A stretch of DNA of 64,000 nucleotides from Acidobacteriota bacterium (GCA_028876385.1 JAGWSF010000120.1:23753-87752); one strand, 5' to 3'; shown: positions 7,348 to 17,062, counted from the stretch's first letter. Numbers and translations: made by a program. The notes: generated from the letters alone by a model not told the origin.

Positions 7348-7830
7348 CTACAGATGGGAGCGGAAGGCAGCGTCGTGGTCGTCTACCAATGGATCGTCGA
7401 GATCGGTGAGGAAGAAGGCGATGAAAGTGCTTTCAGGACCGGCCTGTTGTAGCAGTCGTCGCCATGACCAAAGGTTGGGGTGGTCCCAGTGTGTCGCGGC
7501 CTCAGCCGGCGTCAGGGCGTCGACGGCACACGAGAAGTCCTCGGTGCTCAAGGGGAAGGTTCCCGTTTGGTTGGTGTAGCCGCAGAAGGCGGCAAGTACT
7601 GCGGCGGGAAGCCGGTGCTCGCTGTGTGGGTCGTTGACATGGCCGAAGGTCAGATGCCCGTCGTCCAGACGAGCGACGCTGTACGCGACGGGTGGCTTGA
7701 AGCCGGGTATCCGGTCGGAAAACCGCTGACGAGCAGCGAGTAGGTCGGCGTCGGTGACCCATCGTTCCTCGTTTACAGCATCAGGATCCCTGCTCGGCAT
7801 CGTCACGCCCAACGCCGGCTTGCGAGCCAT
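7348..7830 (-). CDS. Hypothetical protein downstream of the VapC-like gene
   Basis: A 160-aa soluble protein with no recognised domain. It has a plausible globular composition (Trp- and Phe-containing stretches such as AAFCGYTNQTGTFPLSTEDFSCAVDAL and STFIAFFLTDLDDPLVDDHD). It starts at ATG 7830, 10 nt after the VapC-like stop, and so probably belongs to the same transcript. ATG 7800 is an alternative. Its position as third gene of a toxin-antitoxin operon may hint at a stress role, but nothing in the sequence says so. Confidence 0.6.
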   Translation of the reverse strand: MARKPALGVTMPSRDPDAVNEERWVTDADLLAARQRFSDRIPGFKPPVAYSVARLDDGHLTFGHVNDPHSEHRLPAAVLAAFCGYTNQTGTFPLSTEDFSCAVDALTPAEAATHWDHPNLWSWRRLLQQAGPESTFIAFFLTDLDDPLVDDHDAAFRSHL

Positions 7831-7840
7831 GCGGGTACGC

Positions 7841-8254
7841 TCAAATCGTCACGACGGTGATGGGTCGGTCGCCCGCAACGGTATGAGCATCACCGGGATC
7901 GCTGGTTAGAACGGTGATCCGGTCGGCATCGCTCGATCGAATAACGGCACCGAGATGGGAGTCGGCTACCGACGCCTGCGTACCTTCTCGGATCGACGCC
8001 GCGGTGTTTGCTTGAGCTGCGTCGAGGACCTCGTCCGCGATCCTCAGGCGGTTGGCGAAGGCCCACGAAACTGCTGTGCGGTCCCAACCAGCCTCGACCC
8101 GAACCGTGGTCGGAACTTGAATGTTGACCGGAACAGCGCGGCGCTTTCTCTGGGTGACGACTTGGACGTGGCTGAGTACTCTCCGGTGCTTCGGGTGGTC
8201 GACGGTTCCAAGAGCCTGAACAGCTTCGTTGTCTAAAAGGATGAGGCTGGTCAT
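7841..8254 (-). CDS. PIN-domain toxin, VapC-like
   Basis: The 137-aa protein has acidic residues at the positions expected of a PIN-domain RNase: Asp in LILLDNEAVQAL, Glu in PTTVRVEAGWDR, Asp in VADSHLGAVI and Asp in VLTSDPGD. PIN toxins cleave RNA and are inactivated by the upstream antitoxin. The ATG at 8254 overlaps the antitoxin stop (ATGA), giving translational coupling. The sequence is diverged from classical VapC, so the target RNA cannot be predicted. Confidence 0.75.
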   Translation of the reverse strand: MTSLILLDNEAVQALGTVDHPKHRRVLSHVQVVTQRKRRAVPVNIQVPTTVRVEAGWDRTAVSWAFANRLRIADEVLDAAQANTAASIREGTQASVADSHLGAVIRSSDADRITVLTSDPGDAHTVAGDRPITVVTI

Positions 8255-8664
8255 GCCGAGGCGCTGGCTCGGGCTTCGGCCCACAGCAAGACGTCATCAG
8301 CGTCGGCGTTGGGGTGGGTGCGGGTGATCTCAGCGGCGGCCTGGCGAAGCAGCCCAGTCCGGCCGGCCAGGGGATGACCATCAAGTTCGGCAGCCGCAAT
8401 CGCCAACTCGGCCAAACCGGGCCGTGCCTGAGGGTGTTGTTCGTAGTGGGCGTCGAGGACAGCTTGCATGACGACGGCTTCGAGCATCGCCCTCAGGGCA
8501 GTCGCCGTCAGCGCCGTCGTCGAAGGTGCGATCCCCAGCTCACGAACCGCCACCGTCGCAGCGTCCCGAAGAGCGACCGGCAGACGCATCGACGTGTTGG
8601 TGGTCTCTACCGCTGAGCTGTCGAGCAAGCGGGTGATCTGCTCGATGGCCTCCTCGTTCCTCAT
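8251..8664 (-). CDS. Antitoxin of the VapBC-like pair
   Basis: The protein is about 137 aa. The short segment TSMRLPVALRDAATVAVRELGIAPS suggests a ribbon-helix-helix-type DNA-binding N-terminus, and the helical C-terminal region would bind the toxin. It is longer than typical VapB antitoxins. ATG 8664 is preceded by an 8+8 palindrome at 8673-8692, as expected for autoregulation. It overlaps the PIN toxin gene by 4 nt. Confidence 0.7.
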   Translation of the reverse strand: MRNEEAIEQITRLLDSSAVETTNTSMRLPVALRDAATVAVRELGIAPSTTALTATALRAMLEAVVMQAVLDAHYEQHPQARPGLAELAIAAAELDGHPLAGRTGLLRQAAAEITRTHPNADADDVLLWAEARASASA

Positions 8665-8672
8665 GAGCAACC

Positions 8673-8703
8673 GTACCACAGCCATGTGGTACAGGACGTA
8701 CCA
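8673..8703. promoter_or_regulatory. Palindromic operator of the VapBC-like operon
   Basis: GTACCACA (8673-8680) and TGTGGTAC (8685-8692) form a perfect 8-bp inverted repeat around GCCA. A third GTACCA half-site follows at 8698-8703. The palindrome begins 8 bp upstream of the antitoxin ATG. Toxin-antitoxin complexes usually bind such sites to repress their own operon. Confidence 0.7.
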
Positions 8704-8784
8704 TCTCATAAGACTCACCCGGACCATCCCGATATCTCAATTCCAGGGGTGCCCTCAATCTCCGGTTCGCGGGCGCTTATCAAA

Positions 8785-8799
8785 GGCCGCCGCGCGGCC
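8785..8799 (-). terminator. Possible terminator downstream of the excisionase-like gene
   Basis: Read leftwards, a GC-rich inverted repeat (GGCCGCGCGGCGGCC) is followed by TTTGAT. It lies 33 bp beyond the stop of the gene at 8832. The T-run is short, so the call is tentative. Confidence 0.4.
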
Positions 8800-8831
8800 A
8801 GAAGAGACGTCTTGGCTCAAACGGGGCGTAC

Positions 8832-9065
8832 TCAAGAAACCTCGTGAGAGTCCAGCCACTCCTCATACCAGTCGTGGCGGACCCGGATGTCGCCGTTCTT
8901 GAGGCGGATGCTCCTGGGAAACCAAGGTGCGCCGCGAGCGGACCACTTGTAGGCGGTGCTGGTGGACACGCCGAGATCGGCGGCAATCTGGCGGATGGTG
9001 ATCCATCGACCGCTCGGGCGCCTGGTCTCTCCCTCGACCTTGGCGTCGGTGGTTGCGTCGCTCAT
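8832..9065 (-). CDS. Excisionase-like helix-turn-helix protein
   Basis: The 77-aa protein is a small AlpA/Xis-type DNA-binding domain: WITIRQIAADLGVSTSTAYKWSARGAPWFPRSIRLKNGDIRVRHDWYEEWL. Such proteins direct excision by the element's integrase. ATG 9065 overlaps the TGA of a decayed upstream frame (ATGA), the coupling usual in replication/excision operons of actinobacterial elements. It now lies about 6.4 kb from the integrase, with the galactose operon between them. Confidence 0.75.
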   Translation of the reverse strand: MSDATTDAKVEGETRRPSGRWITIRQIAADLGVSTSTAYKWSARGAPWFPRSIRLKNGDIRVRHDWYEEWLDSHEVS

Positions 9066-9304
9066 GCCGATCCCGTCCCGAACAGGTTGGCCATGAACGG
9101 CTCCGTGTGCCAGGGGGTCAGGCGGAGCCACGACGGATAGGTGGTGCGGAGGTGCAGGGCGTGTCCCGGTTTGCCGTGGGCGATGACGCTCTCCGGCAAG
9201 AGCGGGTCCAGGCGGGTGGTGGTGGTGTGCTGAGTATGGAGTAGGCCGCGGGCCGGACCGGACGGTGGTGGCGGACCCAGCCGGTCGATCAGGTGGGGCC
9301 GGGG
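9062..9304 (-). pseudogene. C-terminal remnant of an unidentified element gene
   Basis: A frame with no start codon runs from a TGA at 9305-9307 to the TGA at 9062 and reads LLPESVIAHGKPGHALHLRTTYPSWLRLTPWHTEPFMANLFGTGSA. Its stop overlaps the excisionase ATG by 4 nt, as a co-operonic gene's would. It looks like the end of a plasmid-type gene whose front part was lost. The family was not identified. Confidence 0.4.
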
Positions 9305-9569
9305 TCAGCCAGGGCGGCATCGCGGACCGCCCGGCGGTCGACGGTGAGCCCAGGGGTAGCCGGGGTCTGGGCGCCGCTGCGGGACAGCTGGTGGGCCGGG
9401 TCCCGGTAGGGGTCCGAAAGCTCCGCCGGCTCGAACCGGGTCGGCGGCAGGGGCACCTGGTGTTAAGCGACACGCTGGTTGAGGATGTAGGGGTGTCCTG
9501 GCGACACTGAAGTCCAGGATGTTGGCCGGCACCCCTGCCGCCGACGGCGAGACAGGCGGCGCTCATTCG

Positions 9570-9862
9570 CTCGAGCGGGGACCAGGCGGCGCCGCCCGGT
9601 CGCCGCCCCGTGATCCCCTGCGGGCCGGTGAGGCCCCGCAGCCGCTCCACCAGCACTCCCGGCCGCTCGGGGCCGAGGTGGGCGCCGTGGACCACGGCCG
9701 GCTGGACGGCCGTGACGACCGCCTCGAGACCGGTTGCGTCGAGCCCGCCCATGCCGGCTCCCCAGTGGGCGACTACCGGTGCCGCCGGGTTGGCCACGTC
9801 GAGCACCAGCGACACCCCGGCGGCCCGCAGGTGGACCGGGGCCACGACCGGCTGGGGGGTGT

Positions 9863-9866
<4 letters not shown>
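9570..9866 (-). pseudogene. Truncated alpha-galactosidase, GH36-like N-terminus only
   Basis: ATG 9866 overlaps the galK stop (ATGA). The first 97 residues (VHLRAAGVSLVLDVANPAAPVVAHWGAGMGG..., ending GGAAWSPL) look like the N-terminal beta-sandwich of a GH36 alpha-galactosidase. After that the resemblance stops although the frame stays open into unrelated sequence. The catalytic barrel with its two Asp residues is absent. The last gene of the galactose operon was therefore cut at about 9570, and the 500 bp beyond are scrambled element sequence. Confidence 0.65.
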
Positions 9867-11022
<1,156 letters not shown>

Positions 11023-11026
<4 letters not shown>

Positions 11027-12114
11027 CACCGGTACGCCCGCAGCAGGTCGGCGGCGTGCTCGGGGGCGATGTCGTTGATGAACATCCCCATCCCCGACTC
11101 CGATTCGGCCAGCGCCTTCACCTTGCCGGGCGCCCGCATGATCGAGAACAGCTCCAGGTGCAGGTAGGCGTCCTCCCGGCCGGTGTGGGCCGGAGCCTGA
11201 TGCCAGGCCGCGATGTAGGGCATGTCGACCTGGTAGACGCCGTCGAGGCGGCGCAGGATCTCGGCGTAGATCTCCGCCAGCGCGGCTCGCTCGGCGTCGT
11301 CGGTGGCCGGCAGGTCCGGCACGTGCCGGTGCGGGTACAGATGGATCTCGAACGGCCACCGGGCCGCCGCTGGCACGAAGGCCGTCCAATGCCGGTTGGA
11401 GGCCACCACCCGCCGGCCGCCGGAGCGCTCGGAGGCCAGCACGTCGGCGAACAGGTTGCGCCCGGTTGCCTCCCGATACCGCCCGGCGTTCTCGAGCATC
11501 ACCCGGGTGCGGCTGGTGACGACCGGGTACCCGTAGATCTGGCCGTGCGGGTGGCTGAGGGTGACGCCGATCTCGGCGCCGCGGTTCTCGAAGCAGAACA
11601 CCTGGGCCACGGTCGGCATGGCGTTGAGCGCCTCGGTGCGCTCGGCCCACGCCTCGATGACCAGGCGGACCCGCCCGGGGGACAGGGTGGCGAAGGTCTC
11701 CCCGTGGCGGTCGCTGAAGACGATCACCTCGCAGCGGCCGTGGCCCCGCTCCCGGTGGTAGAGCCGCGGATCCAGGGTGACCCCGTCGTCGGGGACGGTG
11801 GCCTGCTGTGAGAAGGAGGGAAAGCGGTTCTCGAACACCACCACCTGGAAGTCGGTGGTCGGGATCTCGGTCCGGCGGTCCTCGGCGGACGGGCACAGCG
11901 GGCACTGGTCGACCGGCGGGAGAAAGGTCCGCCGCTGGCGGTGGCTGGCCACCGTCACCCACTCCCCGACGATCGGGTCCCAGCGCTGCTCGGAGGTGCT
12001 GGCCGTGGCCGGCAGGTCCCGCAGGTCGGGCACCACCAGGCGCGGCTCGCTCCCCTCGTCGAACCACAGGATCTGGCGGCCGTCGGCCAGATGCCCGGAG
12101 GTCACCATCACCAT
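11023..12114 (-). CDS. galT: Galactose-1-phosphate uridylyltransferase
   Basis: The 363-aa protein carries out the Leloir step that transfers UMP from UDP-glucose to galactose-1-phosphate. The catalytic HPH triplet is in LSHPHGQIYGYP, a zinc-site CPLCPS lies near residue 75, and ENRFP follows. ATG 12114 overlaps the stop of the DeoR gene. No galE was seen in this operon. The epimerase at 47544 belongs to a different locus. Confidence 0.95.
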
Positions 12115-12914
12115 CACCGCCCCATTCCCGCCGGGGCAACGGTGGAGCTGACGACGATCAGTTCCTCGACCGATTCGGCCAGGACGGCCCGGGCGTCGTC
12201 TGGCAGGCCGCTGTCGGTGATCAGCACGTCCGCCTCGTCGAGGGCGGCGACCGAGGACAGGCCGACGGTGCCCCACTTCGTGTGGTCGGCCAGCACGACG
12301 CAGCTGCGGGCCGCGGCGATGAGAGCCCGGTTGACCTCGGACTCCATCAGGTTGGGGGTGCTGAAGCCGGTCCACTCGGCCATCCCGTGGACCCCCATGA
12401 ACACCACGTCGAAGTTGAGCGAGCGGATGGCGGCCAGCGCCACCGGCCCGACCAGGGCGTCGGAGGGGGTACGGATGCCGCCGGTCACGATGACCGTCCG
12501 GTCGGCGCGATCGCCGGCGCCGAGGGCCTGGGCGGTGCGCATCGAGTTGGTCACCACGGTCAGCCCCGGCACCTCGGCCAGCTGCCGGGCCAGGACATGG
12601 GTGGTCGTGCCAGCCGAGATGGCGATGGCCGACCCCGGTTGGACGGTGGCGGCGGCCCGCCGGGCGATGGCCTCCTTCTCGCCGGGCTGGCGGCCGACCT
12701 TGGCGTCGAAGCCGGGCTCCTCGGTGGCGCCGATACCGGTTCGGGTGGCGCCACCGTGCACCTTGTCGAGTAGGCCCTGGCGAGCCAGCGCCTCGAGGTC
12801 CCGCCGGACCGTCACCTCCGACACCGACAGCAGCTGGGTGAGGTCGGACACCCGCACGCCGCCGGACCGGCGCACCTCCTCGAGGATGAGGCCGTGGCGC
12901 TGCTTGGCCAGCAC
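12114..12914 (-). CDS. DeoR-family repressor of the galactose operon
   Basis: The 266-aa protein has an N-terminal DeoR winged helix (RHGLILEEVRRSGGVRVSDLTQLLSVSEVTVRRDLEALARQGLLDKVHGGA) and the C-terminal sugar-phosphate-binding domain (SAGTTTHVLARQL, VVTNS, VTGG, ADHTKWG). DeoR proteins release DNA on binding a phosphorylated sugar, here presumably a galactose metabolite. GTG 12914 lies 2 nt after the beta-galactosidase stop. The repressor is thus encoded inside the operon it likely controls, giving negative autoregulation. Confidence 0.9.
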   Translation of the reverse strand: MLAKQRHGLILEEVRRSGGVRVSDLTQLLSVSEVTVRRDLEALARQGLLDKVHGGATRTGIGATEEPGFDAKVGRQPGEKEAIARRAAATVQPGSAIAISAGTTTHVLARQLAEVPGLTVVTNSMRTAQALGAGDRADRTVIVTGGIRTPSDALVGPVALAAIRSLNFDVVFMGVHGMAEWTGFSTPNLMESEVNRALIAAARSCVVLADHTKWGTVGLSSVAALDEADVLITDSGLPDDARAVLAESVEELIVVSSTVAPAGMGR

Positions 12915-12916
12915 GT

Positions 12917-14920
12917 TCAGCCCCCGCCCCGCTCGCGCACCACGGCCACCGCGCCGGGCGCCACCGTCACCCGCCCGTCGACCGGCCGGCCCGTCAGCAG
13001 CTCGAGGCCCGACGCGGCGACGGCCTGCTCCTCGGCGGTGTGGTTGATGGCGAACAGCCAGGTGCCGTCGGGGCCCCGTCGGCGGACCACCTCCACCCCC
13101 TCGGCCACCTCCGCCGTCCGGCGCACCCCGCACCGAGCGACCAGGTCGCCGACCAGCGCGTCGAGATCGGCGCCGTCGAGACGGGTGGCCAGGTACCAGG
13201 CGTGGCCCGCCCCGACGGCGTGACGGGTGAGCGCCGGGCTGCCGGCGACCGGACCTGAGGCGAAGGTCGCCCGTACCTCGGCGCCTTCGGTCCGGCCCAG
13301 CTCGCTCCAGATCCGGCCGGTCCGCCCGTCGCTGAGGCCGACGGTCTCGCCGGGCAGGAGCGGGAAGAACTCCTCCATGCGCACGCCGAGCAGGTCACGC
13401 AGGGCGCCCGGGTAGCCCCCCAGGCGGATGTGGTCGCGCTCGTCGACGATCCCCGAGAAGAAGGTGGCCAGGAGCGTGCCCCCGCCCTCCACGTAGGCGG
13501 TCAGGGCGGCGGCCTCCTCGTCGGTCAGGAGATACAGGTGGGGGGCGACGACGAGACGGTAGGGGGCCAGGCCGTCCAGCGGCGACACCACGTCGGCGGT
13601 GACGGCCCGGCGGCGCAGGGCGGCGTGCCAGGCCCTCAGGTGGCCGGCGGCGTCGAGGTGCACGCTGGGGTGGGCGCCCAGCTCGGCCCCCCACCACGCC
13701 GGCCACGTCCAGGCCAGCGCCACCTCGGCGTCGACGCTCGAGCCGGCCACCTCGGCCAGGGCCCGCAGGTGGGCACCCAGCTGGACCACCTCCCGCCACA
13801 CCTTGGTGTCGGTCCCGGCGTGGGGGACCATGCCCGAGTGGTACTTCTCGGCCCCGGCCCGGCTGGCCCGCCACTGGAAGAAGCCGATGGCGTCGGCGCC
13901 CCGGGCCACATGCGTGAGGCTGTTGCGGATCATCTCGCCGGGGGCCTTGGCCCGGTTGAGCGGCTGCCAGTTGACGGCGCTGGTCGAGTGCTCCATCAGC
14001 CACCACGGGCCGCCGGCCAGGCTGCGCATCAGGTCCCCGGCCAGGGACAGGTCGTCGGCCGGGTCGACCATGTCGAGGCGGACGTAGTGGTCGTTGCTGA
14101 CGACGTCGACTTCGGCCGCCCAGGCCCGGTAGTCGAGCGGTTCGAACAGCGACATGAAGTTGGTGGTGACGGGGACGTCGGGGGTGACGCGGCGCAGCAC
14201 TTCCCGCTCGGCCCGGTAGCAGGCCAGTAGCTCGTCGGAGCAGAAGCGGGCCCAGTCCAGCTGCTGGCCAGGGTTGCGCCATGTCCCCGTGCTGCGGGGG
14301 GGCAGGATCTCGTCCCATTCGCCGTAGCGCTGGCTCCAGAAGGTGGTACCCCATGCGTGGTTGAGCCGGTCCAGATCGTCGTAGCGGGACCGGAGCCAGA
14401 CCCGGAACGAGGCCGCCGACGTGTCGCAGTAGCAGGCTGCGTTGTGACAGCCGTACTCGTTGTGGACGTGCCACATGGACAGCGCCGGGTGGTTGCGGTA
14501 GTGCTCGGCCAGGGCGGCGGCCAGGGCGGTGGCCGAGCGGCGGTAGTCCGGCGAGCTGGGGCAGAAGGCCTGGCGCGATCCCCACCACAGGGTGGTCCCG
14601 TCGGCCAGCACCGGCAGGCTGTCGGGGTGGGCCCGGCTCCACCACGGCGGCGGGGAGGCCGTCGCGGTGGCCAGGTCCACGGCGATACCGGCGCCGGCCA
14701 TGGCGTCTATGACCCGGTCGAGCCAGGCGAACTCGTAGCGGCCCGGTTCGGGCTCGAGGAGGGCCCAGGAGAAGATGGCCAAGCTGACGAAGCTGACCCC
14801 GGCCTCGGCCATCAGGCGGAGGTCCTCGTCGAGGGTCTCCTCGGGCCACTGCTCGGGGTTGAAGTCACCCCCGTAGGCGATCCCCGGCGGGCGGGACGGC
14901 CAGATTCTGGTGACAGTCAC
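12917..14920 (-). CDS. Beta-galactosidase, glycoside hydrolase family 42
   Basis: The 667-aa protein hydrolyses terminal beta-galactosides and supplies galactose to GalK. GH42 features are clear: GGDFNPEQWPEETLDEDLRLM at the start, the acid/base Glu in MWHVHNEYGCHNAACYC (about residue 154, with zinc-binding cysteines), and the nucleophile Glu in WWLMEHSTSAVNWQ (about residue 309). The trimerisation and C-terminal domains follow. No signal peptide is visible, so it is cytoplasmic. GTG 14920 is preferred because AGGAGCC lies 6-7 nt upstream. Confidence 0.92.
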   Translation of the reverse strand: MTVTRIWPSRPPGIAYGGDFNPEQWPEETLDEDLRLMAEAGVSFVSLAIFSWALLEPEPGRYEFAWLDRVIDAMAGAGIAVDLATATASPPPWWSRAHPDSLPVLADGTTLWWGSRQAFCPSSPDYRRSATALAAALAEHYRNHPALSMWHVHNEYGCHNAACYCDTSAASFRVWLRSRYDDLDRLNHAWGTTFWSQRYGEWDEILPPRSTGTWRNPGQQLDWARFCSDELLACYRAEREVLRRVTPDVPVTTNFMSLFEPLDYRAWAAEVDVVSNDHYVRLDMVDPADDLSLAGDLMRSLAGGPWWLMEHSTSAVNWQPLNRAKAPGEMIRNSLTHVARGADAIGFFQWRASRAGAEKYHSGMVPHAGTDTKVWREVVQLGAHLRALAEVAGSSVDAEVALAWTWPAWWGAELGAHPSVHLDAAGHLRAWHAALRRRAVTADVVSPLDGLAPYRLVVAPHLYLLTDEEAAALTAYVEGGGTLLATFFSGIVDERDHIRLGGYPGALRDLLGVRMEEFFPLLPGETVGLSDGRTGRIWSELGRTEGAEVRATFASGPVAGSPALTRHAVGAGHAWYLATRLDGADLDALVGDLVARCGVRRTAEVAEGVEVVRRRGPDGTWLFAINHTAEEQAVAASGLELLTGRPVDGRVTVAPGAVAVVRERGGG

Positions 14921-14955
14921 AGTGCGGCTCCTATCAGCGCTTGCTCGCGCCGAGG

Positions 14956-15001
14956 GATAGTCCGGCCACGATCGGCTTCCGGGCAGAGCGGCCGGACTGT
15001 C
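14956..15001 (-). promoter_or_regulatory. Hairpin in the 5' leader of the galactose operon
   Basis: AGTCCGGCC (14959-14967) and GGCCGGACT (14990-14998) pair perfectly. With one G-U pair the stem extends to 12 bp around a 22-nt loop. It lies in the roughly 135-nt leader, 25 nt before the ribosome binding site. It could stabilise or attenuate the message. Confidence 0.5.
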
Positions 15002-15041
15002 CCGGCAACTCAATGACTACCCGGCAACTCAATGACTACCC
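15001..15041. repeat. 19-bp tandem repeat in the galactose operon leader
   Basis: CCCGGCAACTCAATGACTA occurs at 15001-15019 and again at 15020-15038, followed by CCC of a third copy. It lies between the putative transcription start and the leader hairpin. Confidence 0.8.
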
Positions 15042-15047
15042 AACGAA

Positions 15048-15089
15048 ATCGAACAGTTTCGATCATAAACACTCAGCAAATTCTGTCAA
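15048..15089 (-). promoter_or_regulatory. Galactose operon promoter and overlapping DeoR operator
   Basis: Read leftwards, a consensus -35 TTGACA (15089-15084) is followed after 16 bp by TATGAT (15067-15062). A perfect palindrome, ATCGAA-CAGT-TTCGAT (15048-15063), overlaps the -10 and the expected start site. This is the classic layout for a repressor blocking RNA polymerase, and the DeoR protein in the operon is the obvious candidate. Confidence 0.75.
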
Positions 15090-15327
15090 GACCCAAGATT
15101 GAACCAAACGGCCGCCGCCCGGATCGGGGCCGCCTGGGCTGGTTCGGGTGCGTTGGCGCGACGACCGCACCCCGGTCGACTCCGATGAAGTATCGGGCTG
15201 GCTGGACACCCTGGTCGGTGGAGGCGATCCGCTGAGCCAGCGCTTCGCCGAACTTGTGGTCACGGCCGGCGAAGGGCCCTCAGGCTCGTGGAAGGTGGCC
15301 GGATCGAGCAAGGAGGGACACGACAGG

Positions 15328-15477
15328 ATGATCTTCGTGGGTGATGACTGGGCGGAAGCGCATCACGATGGGCATGTGATGGAAGCCGCCGGCGGGCTGG
15401 TGCCGGCGCCCAGAACGTCGGGTCAGCTCGGGGCTGACCCGCTTTTGGTGGACCCTGGATTTGCTAGGAGAAGCTAG
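15328..15477 (+). pseudogene. IS110-family transposase remnant
   Basis: ATG 15328, with GGAGGG about 12 nt upstream, opens MIFVGDDWAEAHHDGHVMEAAGG. This matches the start of IS110 DEDD transposases, whose first catalytic Asp lies in this block. The match ends after about 25 residues, and a TAG follows at 15475-15477. The RuvC-like core and the C-terminal serine domain are missing. The frame is also open upstream from GTG 15148, but that part is not recognised. Confidence 0.6.
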
Positions 15478-15497
15478 GGCCCCCACCCTCCTGGTTC

Positions 15498-17000
15498 CTA
15501 TTCGCCTGGAAGGCTGAAGGAGGCGAGCCGGCTGACTCCTTCCTCTTCTCTGCCGGGAGCGACGCTTTGATAGATGTCCAGGAAGACCGACAGTGTCTTG
15601 TGACCGGACCAGCGTTGGCAGACGACGGCGTCCACTCCTTCGCGCAACCACCAGGAGCAGGCGGCATGACGGAGGTCGTGTCGACGCAGCTTGGCCAGCT
15701 TGGGCTGGCGGGGGTCGTCGGCCGCAATGTCCGTGCGTAGGGGCCAGAGGGCCGCTCGGCCGGGATACCAGACCGACTTGTTGAACATGTCGGGATCGAA
15801 GGCCTTGCCGTTGCGGTGGAAGACCAGGCCGTCCGGCCCCACCCCGTAGGCGTCGCGGTGGTCGAGGAGCTTGGCCACCAGGGCCGGGTGGACCGGCGAC
15901 CGGCGGGTGTCGGCCAGGTCGCGGTCCTTGAGCGGGCCCCAGTCGGGGTCCTCGCCGGGGTCGAGCCAGCGGGCCGCCACGGGGCGGTGGGTGCGCCGGA
16001 CAGTGACCCAGCCGGCCCCGCCATCGGCCGGCAGGTCCAGGTCGTCCCACAGGAGGCCGGCCGCTTCCCCGGGCCGGAGGCCGCACAGGGCCATCACCAG
16101 CACGAAGGATTCGACCACCCCACCCCATGCGCCATGCTCGGCGCAGGCCCGGGCCAGGGCAAAGGCCTCGGGCGGCCCGATGACCAGGTCAGCGTCCACG
16201 GCCAGGGCGGCCCGTCCGCCCACCAACGAGTTCTTGCCTGTCACCTTGCGTCGGGGCTTGACGGCGAGCCAGGGGTTGCGCTCGATGGGCATGTCGTCGC
16301 GGCCGATGGCCCAGGTCCAGCACGCCTTCAGCGGCTGCAGAAACCGGGTGAGAGTCGCGGCGCTGACCCGCTTGTCCGGATTGCGTTGGTTGACCTCGAA
16401 GCGGGCCACGAACTCCTCGATCTGCCCGGTCGTCAGGGAGTCGGCCGGAGCCGAGTGGCGCCGTAACCAGTCGCGTCCGGCCGTTTGGCGGTCGGTCAGC
16501 TCGTGGGAGAGGTGCCCGGGTAAGAAGGACCCGTTCTGGGTGAAGTCCTCCACCGCCTCGAGGTCGGCTCCTTCCGGTTCGGCACCGCTGGCGAGGAGCC
16601 ACCGGCGGGCCCGCCCGAAGGCCATGGCGGCCAGGACCTTGGTCTTCGGCTCCCACTCGGGGTGGGCCCGGTAGTAGGCCTCGGTCAGCTCGAAGACGGT
16701 GGCGACGGTGGGGCCGGCCGGCCGCTCGGGCTCTACGAAGCGGCGGGCTTCCAGGTCGAAGGGGAGACCGGCGGCGAAGTCCCTCTCCAGCTGTTCCTTC
16801 CAGGCCTGGGCCTGACCGGCCTTGGGGAACCGCTTGAGCCACTGGATCCCGTCGCAGCGTCCGCCGACGTCCCAGCAGTCGACCTGGCGGCGCCGCCGGG
16901 TGGCGGTGGCGCGGTCCTGGACCCACTCGGTGGTCTTCTTCTTGGTCACCCAGACGCTGAAGGTCCGGGGTACGAACGGCTCGGCGGGTCGCAGACTCAC
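15498..17000 (-). CDS. Tyrosine recombinase (element integrase)
   Basis: The 500-aa phage-type integrase has its catalytic residues in place: Arg in MALCGLRPGEAAGLLW (about 305), HxxR in KLRRHDLRHAACSWWL (about 440), His in RWSGHKTLSVFLDIY and the nucleophile Tyr in IYQSV (about 477). The N-terminal half contains a core-binding SAM-like domain. It would catalyse integration and excision at tRNA-Ser. The GTG start at 17000 is 253 bp from the tRNA, and the gene reads away from it. It appears intact, so the element may still be mobile if excisionase is supplied. Confidence 0.93.
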   Translation of the reverse strand: MSLRPAEPFVPRTFSVWVTKKKTTEWVQDRATATRRRRQVDCWDVGGRCDGIQWLKRFPKAGQAQAWKEQLERDFAAGLPFDLEARRFVEPERPAGPTVATVFELTEAYYRAHPEWEPKTKVLAAMAFGRARRWLLASGAEPEGADLEAVEDFTQNGSFLPGHLSHELTDRQTAGRDWLRRHSAPADSLTTGQIEEFVARFEVNQRNPDKRVSAATLTRFLQPLKACWTWAIGRDDMPIERNPWLAVKPRRKVTGKNSLVGGRAALAVDADLVIGPPEAFALARACAEHGAWGGVVESFVLVMALCGLRPGEAAGLLWDDLDLPADGGAGWVTVRRTHRPVAARWLDPGEDPDWGPLKDRDLADTRRSPVHPALVAKLLDHRDAYGVGPDGLVFHRNGKAFDPDMFNKSVWYPGRAALWPLRTDIAADDPRQPKLAKLRRHDLRHAACSWWLREGVDAVVCQRWSGHKTLSVFLDIYQSVAPGREEEGVSRLASFSLPGE

Positions 17001-17062
17001 GGGGTCTCTCCGTCCTCTCGAAGGGCCTTTCTGGAGGGCAGTCAGGGCGGCGGCTGCGACCG

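Noticed and set aside
7298..7579. Plus-strand frame opposite the hypothetical gene at 7348
   Set aside because: Basic, low-complexity composition and no ribosome binding site at the GTG. The minus-strand gene fits an operon with VapC.
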